Shown here piece by piece: positions 1 to 11,200 of a stretch of 64,000 nucleotides of DNA (its first letter is position 1; the number at the start of each line of letters is the position of its first letter). The position numbers and the translations under genes were made by a program. The stretch is taken from contig NC_134701.1 of NCBI RefSeq assembly GCF_043290135.1, forward strand, positions 202,786,601 through 202,850,600. The letters run 5' to 3'. Source of the stretch: Rhipicephalus microplus (taxonomy: Eukaryota; Arthropoda; Arachnida; Ixodida; Ixodidae). The notes below the pieces were generated by a model. That model was not told the origin of the DNA, did not search any database, and saw only the letters and a list, made by a program, of their open reading frames with translations.

Positions 1-2798
1 CAGGGGGATAAAACTTTTCTCACAATGCACGCTCTACGGTCATAAAAACCGCGGCTCGTTCGTAGCTTATGAACGCGTGAACAAGCGTGAAAGAAGACTG
101 CCAGGGCATCACAACGAGACGCATTCCTAAAAAAAAAAAAGGCTCGAAGGCGTAAAAAGAGCCAGAGAGAGGAAAAGAGAAGAGAGACATCGGACGCACT
201 TTTTCTCATTGTGACGGTTTTGCGTCGAGCTATTTGGTGAAAAGTGTGACCGTGCAGTGTTTTTTGTATTTGTTTGTGTGTATTTTTTTTCTTTATTGCT
301 TGCTTTTTCTGGCTTCTCTGGTGTGTAGAGGCCTGTAGTGGCTTCGAAAACGGAAACAAGTTGAAACGCAAAAAAAAAAAAAAACACACGCCGGCTGGTT
401 GTTCGCATAACGTACTGGCTTGTGCTCAGTTAACGGAACTCGTTTTTCTTGTGCTTGTTCGTAGTCGGTACCTCCTTTATTTCCCAGCATAAATCCTAGA
501 CGACCGTGTAGGTCTGTTTGTACTGCATACCGAGAAGCGAATACGTGACTTCATGCCTCAGTTTATACATCGCTGTCTTTTTTTTTTTTTATCTTTCGGG
601 CCCGAAACGAATGGATCCCCGGAAACCACCCAAAAATAATGGTCTGTATCTCTGTCTCCACGGGTCCCTCCGTAATGGGTGTTAAGAATTCGACGCGTAT
701 CCTCGCCGGGCACGCAAAGCGTGCACCCAAATGGAACCGCTCCCATCGGCAGCAAACAGCGGCGCAAGAGCAACACTGGCGGCTGCTGCTCGCAAAAATG
801 CCGAAAATGCGTGGGAGGGGCGCGCACGTCACGCGCACCAGCCCTGTTCCCACATACCGAGCACGCGTGCGGTCGTCTCTTTGCATACGAGCTTCTCCGA
901 GAACACAACGACTCTCCCTATGCCTCTCGAAGCTTTTTCGATATCGTTCTTTATCCGCCTCTCGAAGAACGTCGCGCTGAAAAATGCTCGACAAAAATAA
1001 GAACGTTGGTCTTTTCATTCACTGCTCTGTTTCCCAACCTTGTGTTCCTTGTCCCTCGGCATGACCGGTTTTCTTCGAATCGTTCGGGTGCTGGTATCGG
1101 AATTTCTAGTCACGTTAGGGCTTCTCCCTTTCTTTATTTTCCCCTCGAAACCCGCATGCTAGTGCCCGCTTCAGTTTTATATAAAACAACATCGAAATGG
1201 AGAAGTATGCTCGCCCGCAGCGCTTACGGGGCCCTCTCTCCCCAGCTTGTAATGAAACCTCGCCTCTTTCCGTCTCGCCCCTCCCCCCATTTCTCGGTGA
1301 GGCTCCCTTCTGAAGCGAGATACGCGCGCTATTCTTTCTGCCAGCTCCTGGGCTTGTTTTGCTTCCTTTTGTGTGCCGCCGTTATAGTGCGAGTTCCTTG
1401 GCGACCATTATCTCTTCGCGAAGTCTTTAGTATCCAGGGCTCTGTTTACGTCGCTTTTCGTTCGTTCCACCGATAAGACCCTGCTCAGTGTTCTTTTTTT
1501 TTGCGTTTAGGCCAACGTTACGTGTTGTTGCTGGGACAGATCCCTGTACAAGCTTCCTACACCCAAACAGTTTTCTTTCCTCGATCCTGGTGCACTCCTT
1601 TCTCGTTGTTCACGCTGTTTCTACTGATGCAGTTTTTGCAAAAAACCTTTTCCCACCTTACCCTGCATACGTGGTGTCGTCGTAAGCTAACGAGATAAAA
1701 AATAAGCGTCCTGAAACGAAAATCGTACGCTTTCGGCGATAACGTCGAAGGGTTTTTCACGGGGCTCAAAGTTTAGTTTTTTTTTTTTAGTGTTCTCTTC
1801 GAGTTTACAATTTTCGTACATTTGCTATTCACGGTTATCGTGTCTCTGGGGCTTTTTTGTATCTTGCTACACTTCACGCCTGTGCGCGCCTTGTACCCAT
1901 TGGCACGACAAAGGGCTGTCACTCGTTGCGCCTTTGTGTGGTTGTTGCAACGACTACATAGTGCGTTCGCAAACAAAGGAAATGTACGAAATGTCGCGCA
2001 CCGTGTGGGGCCCTGCACTGCACCACGTGTCGCATGAAGCCAGATCGATGAAAACAACCTTTTGCCGAACGGCGCTGTCCATATTGAAAAGCTGTCACGG
2101 CCGTGGCTGGTTGCGTGGGGCAGGAGTATTAGGAAAGCAACCATAGACTTTCAATTTGTGTGTTTAGTCCTATAAATTTGGGAGCTAGGGAAAACCTTTA
2201 AAGTGAATCTGCATTAGAGTGAACTCGGTGAAACTTTTCGGAAAACAAAATATTTATAGAAAAATGCAGTGGCTTGTACATTCCGAGAGGCTGCCAGACA
2301 TGATTCTGACCGCCATCGATTTTCGTCATGGAAACGTTTCCCGGTAATTCGACGGATGCAAGTTTACCTCGTGGTAACCTCGTGGTAACCTTGTTTTCAC
2401 CTGAAGTCCGCGTGTCGCATAAAAATACGAAGGAGAGAAAGAGTAGCAGAAAAAGCTAGCAAGCTATCATCTGAATCAGTCAAAGATGATTCGAAAGCGA
2501 AAGCAACCACCTTCTTACGAGATCGCAGCATTTAAAACACATTCATGCATTTAGCAACGTCGCCGTCGCTATTGCCGTCGGTGGCGTAACTGATATAGAT
2601 GTAAAGGTAAGCTATGGACGTCATGAACAAAAATGTTGTTGATCAAATGGGACCTAAACTAAGGCCTGCTGCGTGGTGATCCCGCAATCTGTCACAAAGC
2701 CATTGTTGTGCTTGAAACTTATTTGTTAAAGGCCCTGTACATGCGTCTTGTTGGGCAAGAAACCACGTTAACCTTTGCAATATATGGTTGCAGAGAGT
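1..2798. other. Unassigned non-coding stretch
   Basis: No gene or recognisable repeat. The sequence is moderately GC-rich to about position 1500, with poly-A and poly-T runs near 130, 370, 580 and 1495. The longest open frame (679-1476, plus, 265 codons) has no recognisable domain and is crossed by open frames on the other strand, so I do not call it a gene. It could be intron, UTR or intergenic DNA of a host gene. Confidence 0.5.
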
Positions 2799-2803
2799 AA
2801 TAT

Positions 2804-2957
2804 TGTCACAAAGACACAGGCGCGCAGGTACAAAATAGGGCGTTTACTTTCGCAACCCAAGGGCCAGAAACGCGAACACCAGAGCACGCGCACACAGATC
2901 TACTTCGTTGTCCTCTTCAGATGCTGGCTACTATAGTTGCCAGCCTACCTTGCGTCA
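2804..2957 (-). repeat. 3' LTR of Gypsy element E1
   Basis: 154 bp, identical base for base to the copy at 8067-8220. It begins TGTCAC and ends GCGTCA on the plus strand. It is very short for a Gypsy LTR. Confidence 0.96.
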
Positions 2958-2970
2958 ATTCCCCCCTTTC
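2958..2970 (-). other. Polypurine tract of E1
   Basis: Read on the minus strand this is GAAAGGGGGG followed by AAT, directly upstream of the 3' LTR. It is the expected primer for plus-strand DNA synthesis and fixes the element's orientation. Confidence 0.85.
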
Positions 2971-3094
2971 AAGAGAGACCGTCCCGGTCGATTGATTGAG
3001 ATGCTAGAGGTGGCCATGAAAGAAAAAAAATGATCACGTCAATGAAAAAAAAAGCCCACGCTGTTGTGTATAATAATGAAAAAGTTCGAAGTGT

Positions 3095-6000
3095 TCATAA
3101 GTCGCGGGCATGGTACGGTTTCATCCGTACTACATGGACTACTTCTGGACGTGGACGTCTTCGGTTTAAACTGGTGTCGGAGCTTTGGGGAACTACCTCG
3201 TAATTCACGTCACTGAGGCAGCGCACAACTTCGTAAGGGCCAAAGTAGCGCCGCAATAGCTTCTCCGAAAGCCCACGATGTCGAACTGGTGTCCACACCC
3301 ATACATAGTCACCTGGTTGATAGTGGACGCTCCTTCGGCCTTGGTTGTAACGGCGAGCGTCGATATCTTGCTGCGCGCGAATGCGGTTCCGTGCAAGCTG
3401 GCGGGCTCCCTCGGCTTTCTCAACGAAGTCGTCAACGCTGTCATTTCCGCTGTTGTCCTGGTCTACAGGGAGCATAGCGTCTAACGGTGTTGTGACGCGA
3501 CGGCCATAAACAAGCTCGAATGGTGTTAGGTCTGTGGTCTCTTGCACAGCGGTGTTATAGGCAAACGTGACGTACGGCAAAATTTCATCCCACGTTTTGT
3601 GCTCTACGTCAACATACATAGATAGCATGTCGGCCAATGTTTTGTTTAACCTCTCCGTCAAGCCGTTTGTTTGGGGATGATAAGCTGTTGTTTTCCGGTG
3701 GTTGGTGTGCGTCAGCTTGGTGACTTGTTGCAATAACTCTGCCGTAAATGCTGCTCCGCGATCGGTTATGAGAACAGCAGGTGCACCATGGCGCAAAACA
3801 ATGTCGTGGACAAAGAATCTGGCGACTTCAACTGCAGTTCCCTTAGGCACAGCTTTGGTTTCTGCATAGCGAGTCAGATAGTCGGTCGCGACAATTATCC
3901 ACTTATTTTCTGAGGATGACGTAGGGAAGGAACCAAGGAGATCCATTCCTACTTGCTGAAATGGTGCTCGAGGTGGATCTAAAGGTTGGAGGAAACCGGC
4001 GGGCTTTGCGGGTGGAACTTTACGCCTCTGACAGTCACGGCAGGTGCGGACATAGCGCTGAACGGACGAATACAGCTGTGGCCAGTAGTACTTCTGTCGG
4101 ATGCGCGCTAATGTCCGAGCAAAGCCTAAGTGACCGGCCGAAGGATCGTCGTGGCACGCCTGCAAAACTTCCTCACGCAGTGCCATTGGAACGGCGAGGA
4201 GGAAAGTTTCCTGGCTGCTCTCAAGATTTCTCTTGTAGAGAACATTGTTCCGCAGGCAATACGTAGCCAAACCACGCGAGAGTCGGCGTGGGACGACAAC
4301 GTCTTCTCCTTGAAGATGCTGGATGACAGGAAGTAGCTCAGTGTCCTCACGTTGAAGCTCAGCCATCCGCACCACATCGACGATGCCAAGAAACGGTAAA
4401 TCTTGTTCAGTGTCAGATGACGTCGGGGAAATAGGGGCACGAGACAGGCAGTCAGCATCTGTATGCTTATGTCCTGATCGGTAGACCACCGTTATGTCGT
4501 ACTCTTGAAGGCGGAGGCTCCAGCGGGCGAGGCGGCCTGATGGATCCCGTAGATTGGCAAGCCAACAGAGCGAATGGTGGTCACTGACCGCTCGAAATGG
4601 CCGGCCGTATAGGTAGGGTCGAAACTTGCTAATGGCCCAAACGACTGCTAGGCACTCTTTTTCGGTGGTAGAGTAATTAGCCTCTGCTTTTGTGAGACTG
4701 CGGCTCGCGTAAGCGATCACACGCTCTGCGCCGTTCTGCCATTGAACTAGAATGGCTCCGATTCCCACGTTGCTGGCGTCTGTGTGGATCTCGGTGTCGG
4801 CAGTGTCGTCGAAATGTGCCAGCACTGGAGCTGTCTGCAGTCGATTGCGCAGCTCTACGAAGGCTTGTTGTTGTTCTTCCGTCCATACGAAAGGTACATC
4901 TGGCCGTGTCAGTCTTGTAAGAGGTTCCGCAATTTTCGAAAATCCTTCGACAAAACGGCGGTAGTACGCACAGAGTCCGAGGAATCGCTGAACAGCCTTT
5001 TTGTCTCCCGGACGAGGGAAATCGGCAACGGCAGCCAACTTCTCCGGATCTGGTCGAACACCCCCCGGGCTAACCGTGTGGCCGAGAAACTTGAGTTCCT
5101 GATAGCCGAAGTAGCACTTTTCGGGCTTGATGGTAAGGTTCGCTCTCCTTATTGCAGTGAGGACACTTTTTAGCCTTGAAAGATGCTCGTCAAATGTGGT
5201 TGAAAACACAACGACATCATCCAAGTATACAAGACACGTCTGCCACTTTAGTCCAGCTAGTACAGTATCCATCATGCGTTGAAACGTGGCGGGAGCGGAA
5301 CAGAGACCGAAAGGCAGCACTTTAAATTCGTACAGCCCGTCAGGCGTCACGAACGCGGTTTTCTCACGGTCGCCTTCGTCAACTTCAATTTGCCAGTACC
5401 CTGACTTGAGATCTAGTGATGTGAAGAACTGGGCGTGGCGTAGACGGTCTAAGGCGTCATCAATCCATGGCAGGGGGTAAACGTCGCGTTTCGTGACTTT
5501 GTTAAGCCGTCGATAGTCAACGCAGAAGCGTAGTGTGTTGTCTTTTTTCTTTACTAAGACAACAGGTGACGCCCACGGACTTGTCGAGGGTTGGATGACG
5601 TCATCATTCAGCATTTCTTGAACTTGACGTTTAATCACCTCTCTTTCCTTCGGGGACACACGGTATGGATGTTGGCGAAGAGGCCGCGCCGACTCCTCGG
5701 TAACAATGCGGTGTTTTGTAACGGTGGTACGCTGAACTTTCGATGCGGTGGAAAAGCAGTCCGAGAATTTCCTCACAAGGTTTAGCAGCCGCTCTTTTCG
5801 TGAATCTGGCAAGTCTGGATTAACGTGAATGCGGCTTCCCAGGTCAGCACAAGCTTTTGCATGTGGTGAAGTCGTATCCATTGTGCTGATATCGAAAAAG
5901 TCGGCTATTTCACTGAGGAAAGCGACAGTAGTCCCTCTAGGAACGTGCTGAAACTCATTGCTGAAGTTGGTCAGCAGAACTCGAGAGCGTTTATTCTCTA

Positions 6001-6556
6001 ATCGAACAAGGCATCGGGCTATGCATATGTTTCGTTTGAGCAGCAGCGGGATATTTGCCTCAGCAATACCTTCATAGTCGTTGAATTCGTCGAAAACGTC
6101 GCAGGCTACCAAGGTGAACACGCTACTCTTCGGCGGTAACGTGACGTCATCGTCAACAATTCTCAGAGCATTGATGTAACTGCCGTGAGGGTTGCGCGCT
6201 AAAGCGTGTGCCGTAGAAAACGTCACTTGCGACTGTTGCAAATCAATCACGGCTCCATTATCACGCAGAAAGTCCAGTCCGAGAATTAGGTCCCTCGAGC
6301 AACTCGGCAGTATTATAAAATCTCCGAGATACGTAAATCCGTGAATACTGACTCGCGCTGTGCACCGCCCCACCGGAGTAAGAAGATGGCCCCCTGCCGT
6401 ACGTATCTGCGACCCAGCCCACTGGGTGGAAACCTTCTTCAGCCTGCAGGCAAGACCCATGCTCATAACAGAGGTGTCTGCTCCAGTGTCAATTAGCGCC
6501 ATTACTTCTTCGTCGTCCACAGTTACCGCAATGTTTGATGTCACCACTCTTCGCAT
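3095..6556 (-). CDS. pol: Gypsy E1 Pol polyprotein (PR-RT-RNase H-IN)
   Basis: This 1153-residue polyprotein copies and inserts the element. In order: aspartic protease with DTGA at residues 23-26; reverse transcriptase about 290-500 with YLDD at 444-447; RNase H about 590-705 with TDAS near 592; an HHCC zinc-binding module (H802, H809, C839, C842); integrase core with D872, D932 and E968 (the D-35-E spacing); and a GPY module near 1106. Every catalytic residue checked is present and there is no internal stop. The coordinates start at the first Met. The frame stays open upstream to 6781, overlapping gag by 118 nt in the -1 frame, so translation is probably by frameshift from gag rather than from this Met. 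Length and order fit Gypsy/Ty3 elements. Confidence 0.96.
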   Translation of the reverse strand: MRRVVTSNIAVTVDDEEVMALIDTGADTSVMSMGLACRLKKVSTQWAGSQIRTAGGHLLTPVGRCTARVSIHGFTYLGDFIILPSCSRDLILGLDFLRDNGAVIDLQQSQVTFSTAHALARNPHGSYINALRIVDDDVTLPPKSSVFTLVACDVFDEFNDYEGIAEANIPLLLKRNICIARCLVRLENKRSRVLLTNFSNEFQHVPRGTTVAFLSEIADFFDISTMDTTSPHAKACADLGSRIHVNPDLPDSRKERLLNLVRKFSDCFSTASKVQRTTVTKHRIVTEESARPLRQHPYRVSPKEREVIKRQVQEMLNDDVIQPSTSPWASPVVLVKKKDNTLRFCVDYRRLNKVTKRDVYPLPWIDDALDRLRHAQFFTSLDLKSGYWQIEVDEGDREKTAFVTPDGLYEFKVLPFGLCSAPATFQRMMDTVLAGLKWQTCLVYLDDVVVFSTTFDEHLSRLKSVLTAIRRANLTIKPEKCYFGYQELKFLGHTVSPGGVRPDPEKLAAVADFPRPGDKKAVQRFLGLCAYYRRFVEGFSKIAEPLTRLTRPDVPFVWTEEQQQAFVELRNRLQTAPVLAHFDDTADTEIHTDASNVGIGAILVQWQNGAERVIAYASRSLTKAEANYSTTEKECLAVVWAISKFRPYLYGRPFRAVSDHHSLCWLANLRDPSGRLARWSLRLQEYDITVVYRSGHKHTDADCLSRAPISPTSSDTEQDLPFLGIVDVVRMAELQREDTELLPVIQHLQGEDVVVPRRLSRGLATYCLRNNVLYKRNLESSQETFLLAVPMALREEVLQACHDDPSAGHLGFARTLARIRQKYYWPQLYSSVQRYVRTCRDCQRRKVPPAKPAGFLQPLDPPRAPFQQVGMDLLGSFPTSSSENKWIIVATDYLTRYAETKAVPKGTAVEVARFFVHDIVLRHGAPAVLITDRGAAFTAELLQQVTKLTHTNHRKTTAYHPQTNGLTERLNKTLADMLSMYVDVEHKTWDEILPYVTFAYNTAVQETTDLTPFELVYGRRVTTPLDAMLPVDQDNSGNDSVDDFVEKAEGARQLARNRIRAQQDIDARRYNQGRRSVHYQPGDYVWVWTPVRHRGLSEKLLRRYFGPYEVVRCLSDVNYEVVPQSSDTSLNRRRPRPEVVHVVRMKPYHARDL

Positions 6557-6663
6557 CCCGTTTGACTGCGTCTGTACATCTTTTTGCTGTTGTCGCTGTC
6601 GTCGTAGTGGAGGATCTTCCGTAGAGTCAGCGTCAGCGGCCTCACCTCCGGAGGTCGCTGAAC

Positions 6664-8037
6664 TCAGTTTTCCCGACTTGCAGGACTGGGTGAACGGCGT
6701 CTTGGAGCGCCGCGTGAATAGGCTGGGCTCGGTGACCTGTAGCGAGCAGGCGACGACGAGCGAGGCTCTTGTGACCGATGTTCAATACTGCGACGATTCG
6801 AGATGAAACTCTCTATTTCCTGTGGTCGCTCGCCAGGTCGTGGACGAGGGGCATTAGGCGAAAATCCACGGAGACCCACACGACGGTATGGACATGTCCG
6901 GTAGACGTGTCCGGCTTCCCCGCAGTGGAAGCAAAGGGGCCTGTGGTCGGGTGTACGCCAGATGTCACTCTTTCTCGGTCTTGCTTCGGCGATCAACGGT
7001 GAGCTGCGAGGGCGGAAGCCTACCTCCATTTGTTGAGCGTGTCGCTCATTGGGGTAACATACGCTGGTGGAACTGTACGATGGACGACGTCGCACTGCTT
7101 CCGCGTAGCTCATCTCGACGCAGTGCCTCTGTTGTGGCGCCTCGGATGGTTGGGGAGCGTGAACGGCTTGCCGTAGCTCGGCGCGTACCATCTCCGCAAC
7201 GGAGAGCTGCTCTGCAGGTGAAGCAGTCACCTTCATCTTTTGTAGCTCTTCCTTAATGAGAGCTCTGATAAGCTCTCGCAACGCGCTGATGTCATTGCCG
7301 AGAGTGACAGAAGCGACCTCACTTGGGTTTACACCACGGTTATACTGTCTGGCACGCTGTTGAAGGGCCCTCTCCATGGCAGTGGCTTCCTCATGGAACT
7401 CCGCAAGTGTCGCAGGCGGGTTTCGAATCAGGCCGGCAAAAATCTCTTCTTTAACACCACGCATTAGGTGGCGAACTTTCTTGGATTCGGACATGGAGGG
7501 CTCCGCACGCTTGAAAAGCCGATCCATGTCCTCTACGTAGGTCGTCACCCTTTCGTTAGGGCCTTGAACCCTTGCCTCTATAGCACGCTCCGCTGTCTCC
7601 TTCCTGTCCTCTCGAGAAAATGCCTTGAGGAACTGCCGTTGAAACTCCTCCCATGACGTAAGCGCTGCTTCATGGTTCTCAAACCACGTTTTCGCGGAGT
7701 CCTCCAGGAAGCAGTACACATAGCGTAGCTTACGCTCTGGTGTCCAATCATTGATGACGGCGACCCGGTTGAAATGCTCGAGCCAGTCGTCGGCATCTTC
7801 AAAAGCAGCTCCATGAAATGTCTTCGGCGTCTTGGGCTGGTTGATAACCAGGTGCGATGGTGCTGGCGCGGTGACGTTAGGCGGGGTTTGATTCATAGCT
7901 CTCTGACGTTCAGGCAGCAAACCGTGCTGTGGCTCGAGTCCCTGGAGACGACGGCTGGAACGTACGTGCACAGGGGTAAGTTCGGCTGAGCTACTCGATG
8001 GACTTGCGTCAGGGGTGCTCTCAGGGGACCGTATCAT
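6664..8037 (-). CDS. gag: Gypsy E1 Gag protein
   Basis: This 457-residue structural protein should form the intracellular particle in which the RNA is copied. Residues about 70-235 look like a retrotransposon capsid region, with a WLEHFN stretch near 85, a TWFENHE stretch near 117 and an RHLMRGVKEEIF stretch near 189. A CCHC zinc knuckle lies at C369, C372, H377 and C382, followed by an Arg/Ser-rich basic tail suited to binding RNA. The start codon is 29 nt inside the 5' LTR boundary, so the leader is little more than the primer-binding site. The last codons are GAA AAC TGA, giving the heptamer GGAAAAC at the stop. The pol frame overlaps in -1. Confidence 0.95.
   Translation of the reverse strand: MIRSPESTPDASPSSSSAELTPVHVRSSRRLQGLEPQHGLLPERQRAMNQTPPNVTAPAPSHLVINQPKTPKTFHGAAFEDADDWLEHFNRVAVINDWTPERKLRYVYCFLEDSAKTWFENHEAALTSWEEFQRQFLKAFSREDRKETAERAIEARVQGPNERVTTYVEDMDRLFKRAEPSMSESKKVRHLMRGVKEEIFAGLIRNPPATLAEFHEEATAMERALQQRARQYNRGVNPSEVASVTLGNDISALRELIRALIKEELQKMKVTASPAEQLSVAEMVRAELRQAVHAPQPSEAPQQRHCVEMSYAEAVRRRPSYSSTSVCYPNERHAQQMEVGFRPRSSPLIAEARPRKSDIWRTPDHRPLCFHCGEAGHVYRTCPYRRVGLRGFSPNAPRPRPGERPQEIESFISNRRSIEHRSQEPRSSSPARYRSPSPAYSRGAPRRRSPSPASREN
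6667..6673 (-). promoter_or_regulatory. Candidate -1 frameshift heptamer (E1)
   Basis: GGAAAAC, phased G-GAA-AAC in the gag frame and immediately followed by the gag stop TGA. The pol frame is open across it and lies in the -1 frame. It is not a perfect X-XXY-YYZ site because the P-site codon would mispair, but AAC to AAA slippage in the A site is common. The same heptamer occupies the same place in element E2. Confidence 0.6.
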
Positions 8038-8044
8038 CTACCGT

Positions 8045-8061
8045 GCCCAGCACTTCCACCA
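8045..8061 (-). other. Primer-binding site of E1
   Basis: Minus strand TGGTGGAAGTGCTGGGC, five bases inside the 5' LTR. It begins TGG as expected for pairing with a tRNA CCA end. I could not assign the tRNA. It matches the site in E2 at 14 of 17 positions. Confidence 0.7.
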
Positions 8062-8066
8062 GAAAA

Positions 8067-8220
8067 TGTCACAAAGACACAGGCGCGCAGGTACAAAATA
8101 GGGCGTTTACTTTCGCAACCCAAGGGCCAGAAACGCGAACACCAGAGCACGCGCACACAGATCTACTTCGTTGTCCTCTTCAGATGCTGGCTACTATAGT
8201 TGCCAGCCTACCTTGCGTCA
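8067..8220 (-). repeat. 5' LTR of Gypsy element E1
   Basis: Identical to 2804-2957 over all 154 bp. It is followed by atat (8221-8224), matching the bases left of the other LTR. Confidence 0.96.
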
Positions 8221-8224
8221 ATAT

Positions 8225-11200
8225 AACAACTGCGAGCATCACACATAAGGTGCCTCGATGTGCGAGGAGCGGGAATCAAGGCACTCTAATCACACAAAGC
8301 TAACAGCGCAACGAGTGCACGGTTTAATACGTTCCACCGACTGCAAAGTGACAATGATGCTGATGGTTATCTATATCTATGGTTCACACCCACTCTAGGG
8401 GATGGGCCACTGCAAGAATATCAGCCTTAATTCTTCATCGTCATCAACCACATGCAACATTAACGAATCACACACAATACCTAAGAGATGTGTAGCGTGA
8501 ACCTCGTTTATCTGTGGAATGAAGAATTACAGCGTAAGGGGTGCTGTCCCGCTTCACAAAAGTTCACTGAACACTTTTTTACTTGCACAGATCTGGTCTG
8601 GTGCAGTAATCTTTATGCCCCCATTGCAACGAGAGTGAATCTCGGCAGCATTTCTTTGTAACGTGCAGAATATTCACCAATCAGAGAATAATCATAATAA
8701 TGTTTCATAATTATTATGATAATAATCATAATAATTAATATAATGTTTTCATAGTTTAAAGCACCACTCACTACAAAAGGCACACACGTTGGTGCACCCT
8801 TAAAAGGCCACGTAGCGGGTGCATAGCATGTTCGAAAAGTTTTCATGATGAAATTTTTGAAGTACCCACTGGGAACGCAATATCTCTACGCGAAGCTTGA
8901 GGCTCCCCCAATTTTTCGAACTGCTTCCGTGAACAAGCCTCTTTTCATCAAGCGCCGGGGTCGCTCACAACTTTTGGTGATCTGTGACGTCATGATGACG
9001 ACGTGTGATGCCCTCATTATGCGATGATTTATTTTTCATCACTCATATCGTGGCCACCGACGGCAACTTTTTTTTCATGCGGCATCTAGCGCTCTCGCTC
9101 TAGCGCACTCACCTCACTCTTTCATAAAGTTATTGTGTTCTTGGCCAATTGAGGAATATTCTCTAACCAAATTTTATGCCCAATATCTCAGCCATTAGGA
9201 AGAGGTACATATTCTGAACTTATCATAATTGGTCTGGGTACGTGCTACAGAAGTGCGATATGCAAACGTGGAACCAAGGAAAAGACGCTGCACTTCTTTG
9301 TTGTTTTTTTCATCTGCCTATGTCCACATGCCTGAGCTTCCGCACCATGCGCAGGCATGCGCTTCCGTAACAAACGTTCAATGACTATGCATCTGTAACT
9401 ATAAGAAAGGAAGATTGGTTAAACACGACTTCCAGTTAGTTGCTATACTGTAAGTGGAAAATGTGCGTCTTGAAGTAGAGGTTCGTGCATAAATGTCGGC
9501 CGAAGCGACGACTTCCTAAGAACTAAGCAAACAAATATAAAAAAAACGTCGTTTTTACGCGTGCATACCACTTTATTGCTATGCCTTCAAATGTTTACCG
9601 TGTATAAAGAAACTGTACGTGTCTGCTCTGTCATCAACATTTTGGTTCTTTAGAAAGCTTTCTAACTATGGCGACCCCCATTTAATCCTTTAACTGTACA
9701 AAAAATAACAGGCTAGCTTGTTTTGCGAAGCACGTGTTCACAAATTTGAATAACAGAACGAACGTTTTTGTGAAACTACTGACAGACGAGGCGCCGAATC
9801 ATTATTTTATTTCTAATGAAAATATACATTTGCGTTCACCAATGTCTTGTCTTACAAAAAGCTTAAACTTTGTCGAAAATTGTTACACAAAAGAATGAGT
9901 GATTATGGTTAGCCGAAAGTGTGTGGGGCAATTTATTCGCTAATAAGCACAGCGCTTCAAAATGTTATACCAATTCTTTACATATTTTTTCGTGCTGTGT
10001 TATCTGTGTACATTTAGCAATCATTAGGTGTTACCAGGGATGTTACGTGGCTACACGTCGGCATCGACAGCAGTCTGCAGCTCTCATTGATTTTTTTTTC
10101 GCCAATACGATATCTCTCTCTTCTTACATAAAAGCTAAAAACATGGCAATCTATATGCAACTCTGTCACCGGCTTCTCAATGTAGAGTTCCTTGAAAATG
10201 AATGCTCCTGACGATTAGTCTCGAACAAGCGGCCCGCAGACTTTTCGCTAATGGCCCCCTTATCCTCACGTAGTTAAGCTTCGTTATCGCATGCATTTCA
10301 TAATTTTCTAACAACTATATTTATGAGCTATATAAACATTACTAAACTCAATCGTTTTTTTTTTGTAGGATAGCTCATTCGGTCACCAAATGTATAAACA
10401 TCACAATGCAGCAGGAAATCTATATTTCTTTATCGGTGTTCAAATTTATGTAAATGTGGAGACAAATAAAGACATCTGCGTGATGTCAGATCTTCAAAAT
10501 GACCCCCGAATGACATATGAGAAACATCCTGTTTTAGATAGCCACCATAGCTGACGTTTTCTTCAACCCCAATCTCCCACTCCAGTCGTCACTCTGTCCC
10601 GGCAGTTACAGGAGGCAGAATTTTATTACTGCGACGCGCTAGCTGAATTGAGTTTCAGACTCGTGGCTCTCGTGCATGCATTCACAACGAATGGCACAAG
10701 TAATCGACTTCCTTGAGTGCAGGCACAGCAATGAAGAAAGTAAGGGGCAAAGAGTCTGGAAAATAAAGCATAACCTGTCCTCGTACTGCAAGTTTGAAGG
10801 TTGACTTCTACAGTTGAAAAACTTCTGAAAAATGTCGCCTCTTCACATGTGTAGCCAACATTCAAGTTTTATTATACCTGTGTCACACGTTGTACTGCTG
10901 ATCGCAATTAAGCCTCATCGGGATTGAATTCCGCAATTGTGATTGGCTATGGCTTTGGCAGCTCGCGTAAAGTAGTCAATCAAGATCATAATATTGCGAC
11001 CAGGATCAGGCTTGATCGCAATCAAAAGTGGAAGTGTGGCACCGGTATTATGCACCTTCCATGCAACAAGCTCGTACGACTGCGCATATGTTCTCGAAGA
11101 TTGCGAAGGGGATAGTCTTCGACTTGTTCCGTACTTCCTTTTTTGTATGACAGCGACAGGTGAGCCTCCTATCTAAGAACCTGCGGTGCGAGAAAGCATA

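Larger units (their letters stand above)
2804..8220 (-). mobile_element. Complete Gypsy-type LTR retrotransposon E1
   Basis: A full-length LTR retrotransposon of 5417 bp lies on the minus strand. It has identical 154-bp LTRs, a primer-binding site next to the right-hand (5') LTR, a polypurine tract next to the left-hand (3') LTR, an intact gag and an intact pol in the order protease, reverse transcriptase, RNase H, integrase, which is the Gypsy order. The LTRs run TG to CA on the plus strand. The 4-bp sequence atat directly abuts both ends (2800-2803 and 8221-8224), as expected of a target-site duplication. Identical LTRs and open frames argue for a recent insertion that may still be competent. 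No envelope-like third frame is present. Confidence 0.96.

Noticed and set aside
679..1476. 265-codon open frame on the plus strand
   Set aside because: No recognisable domain, Arg/Ser/Phe-rich composition, and overlapping open frames on both strands. Likely a chance frame in moderately GC-rich DNA.
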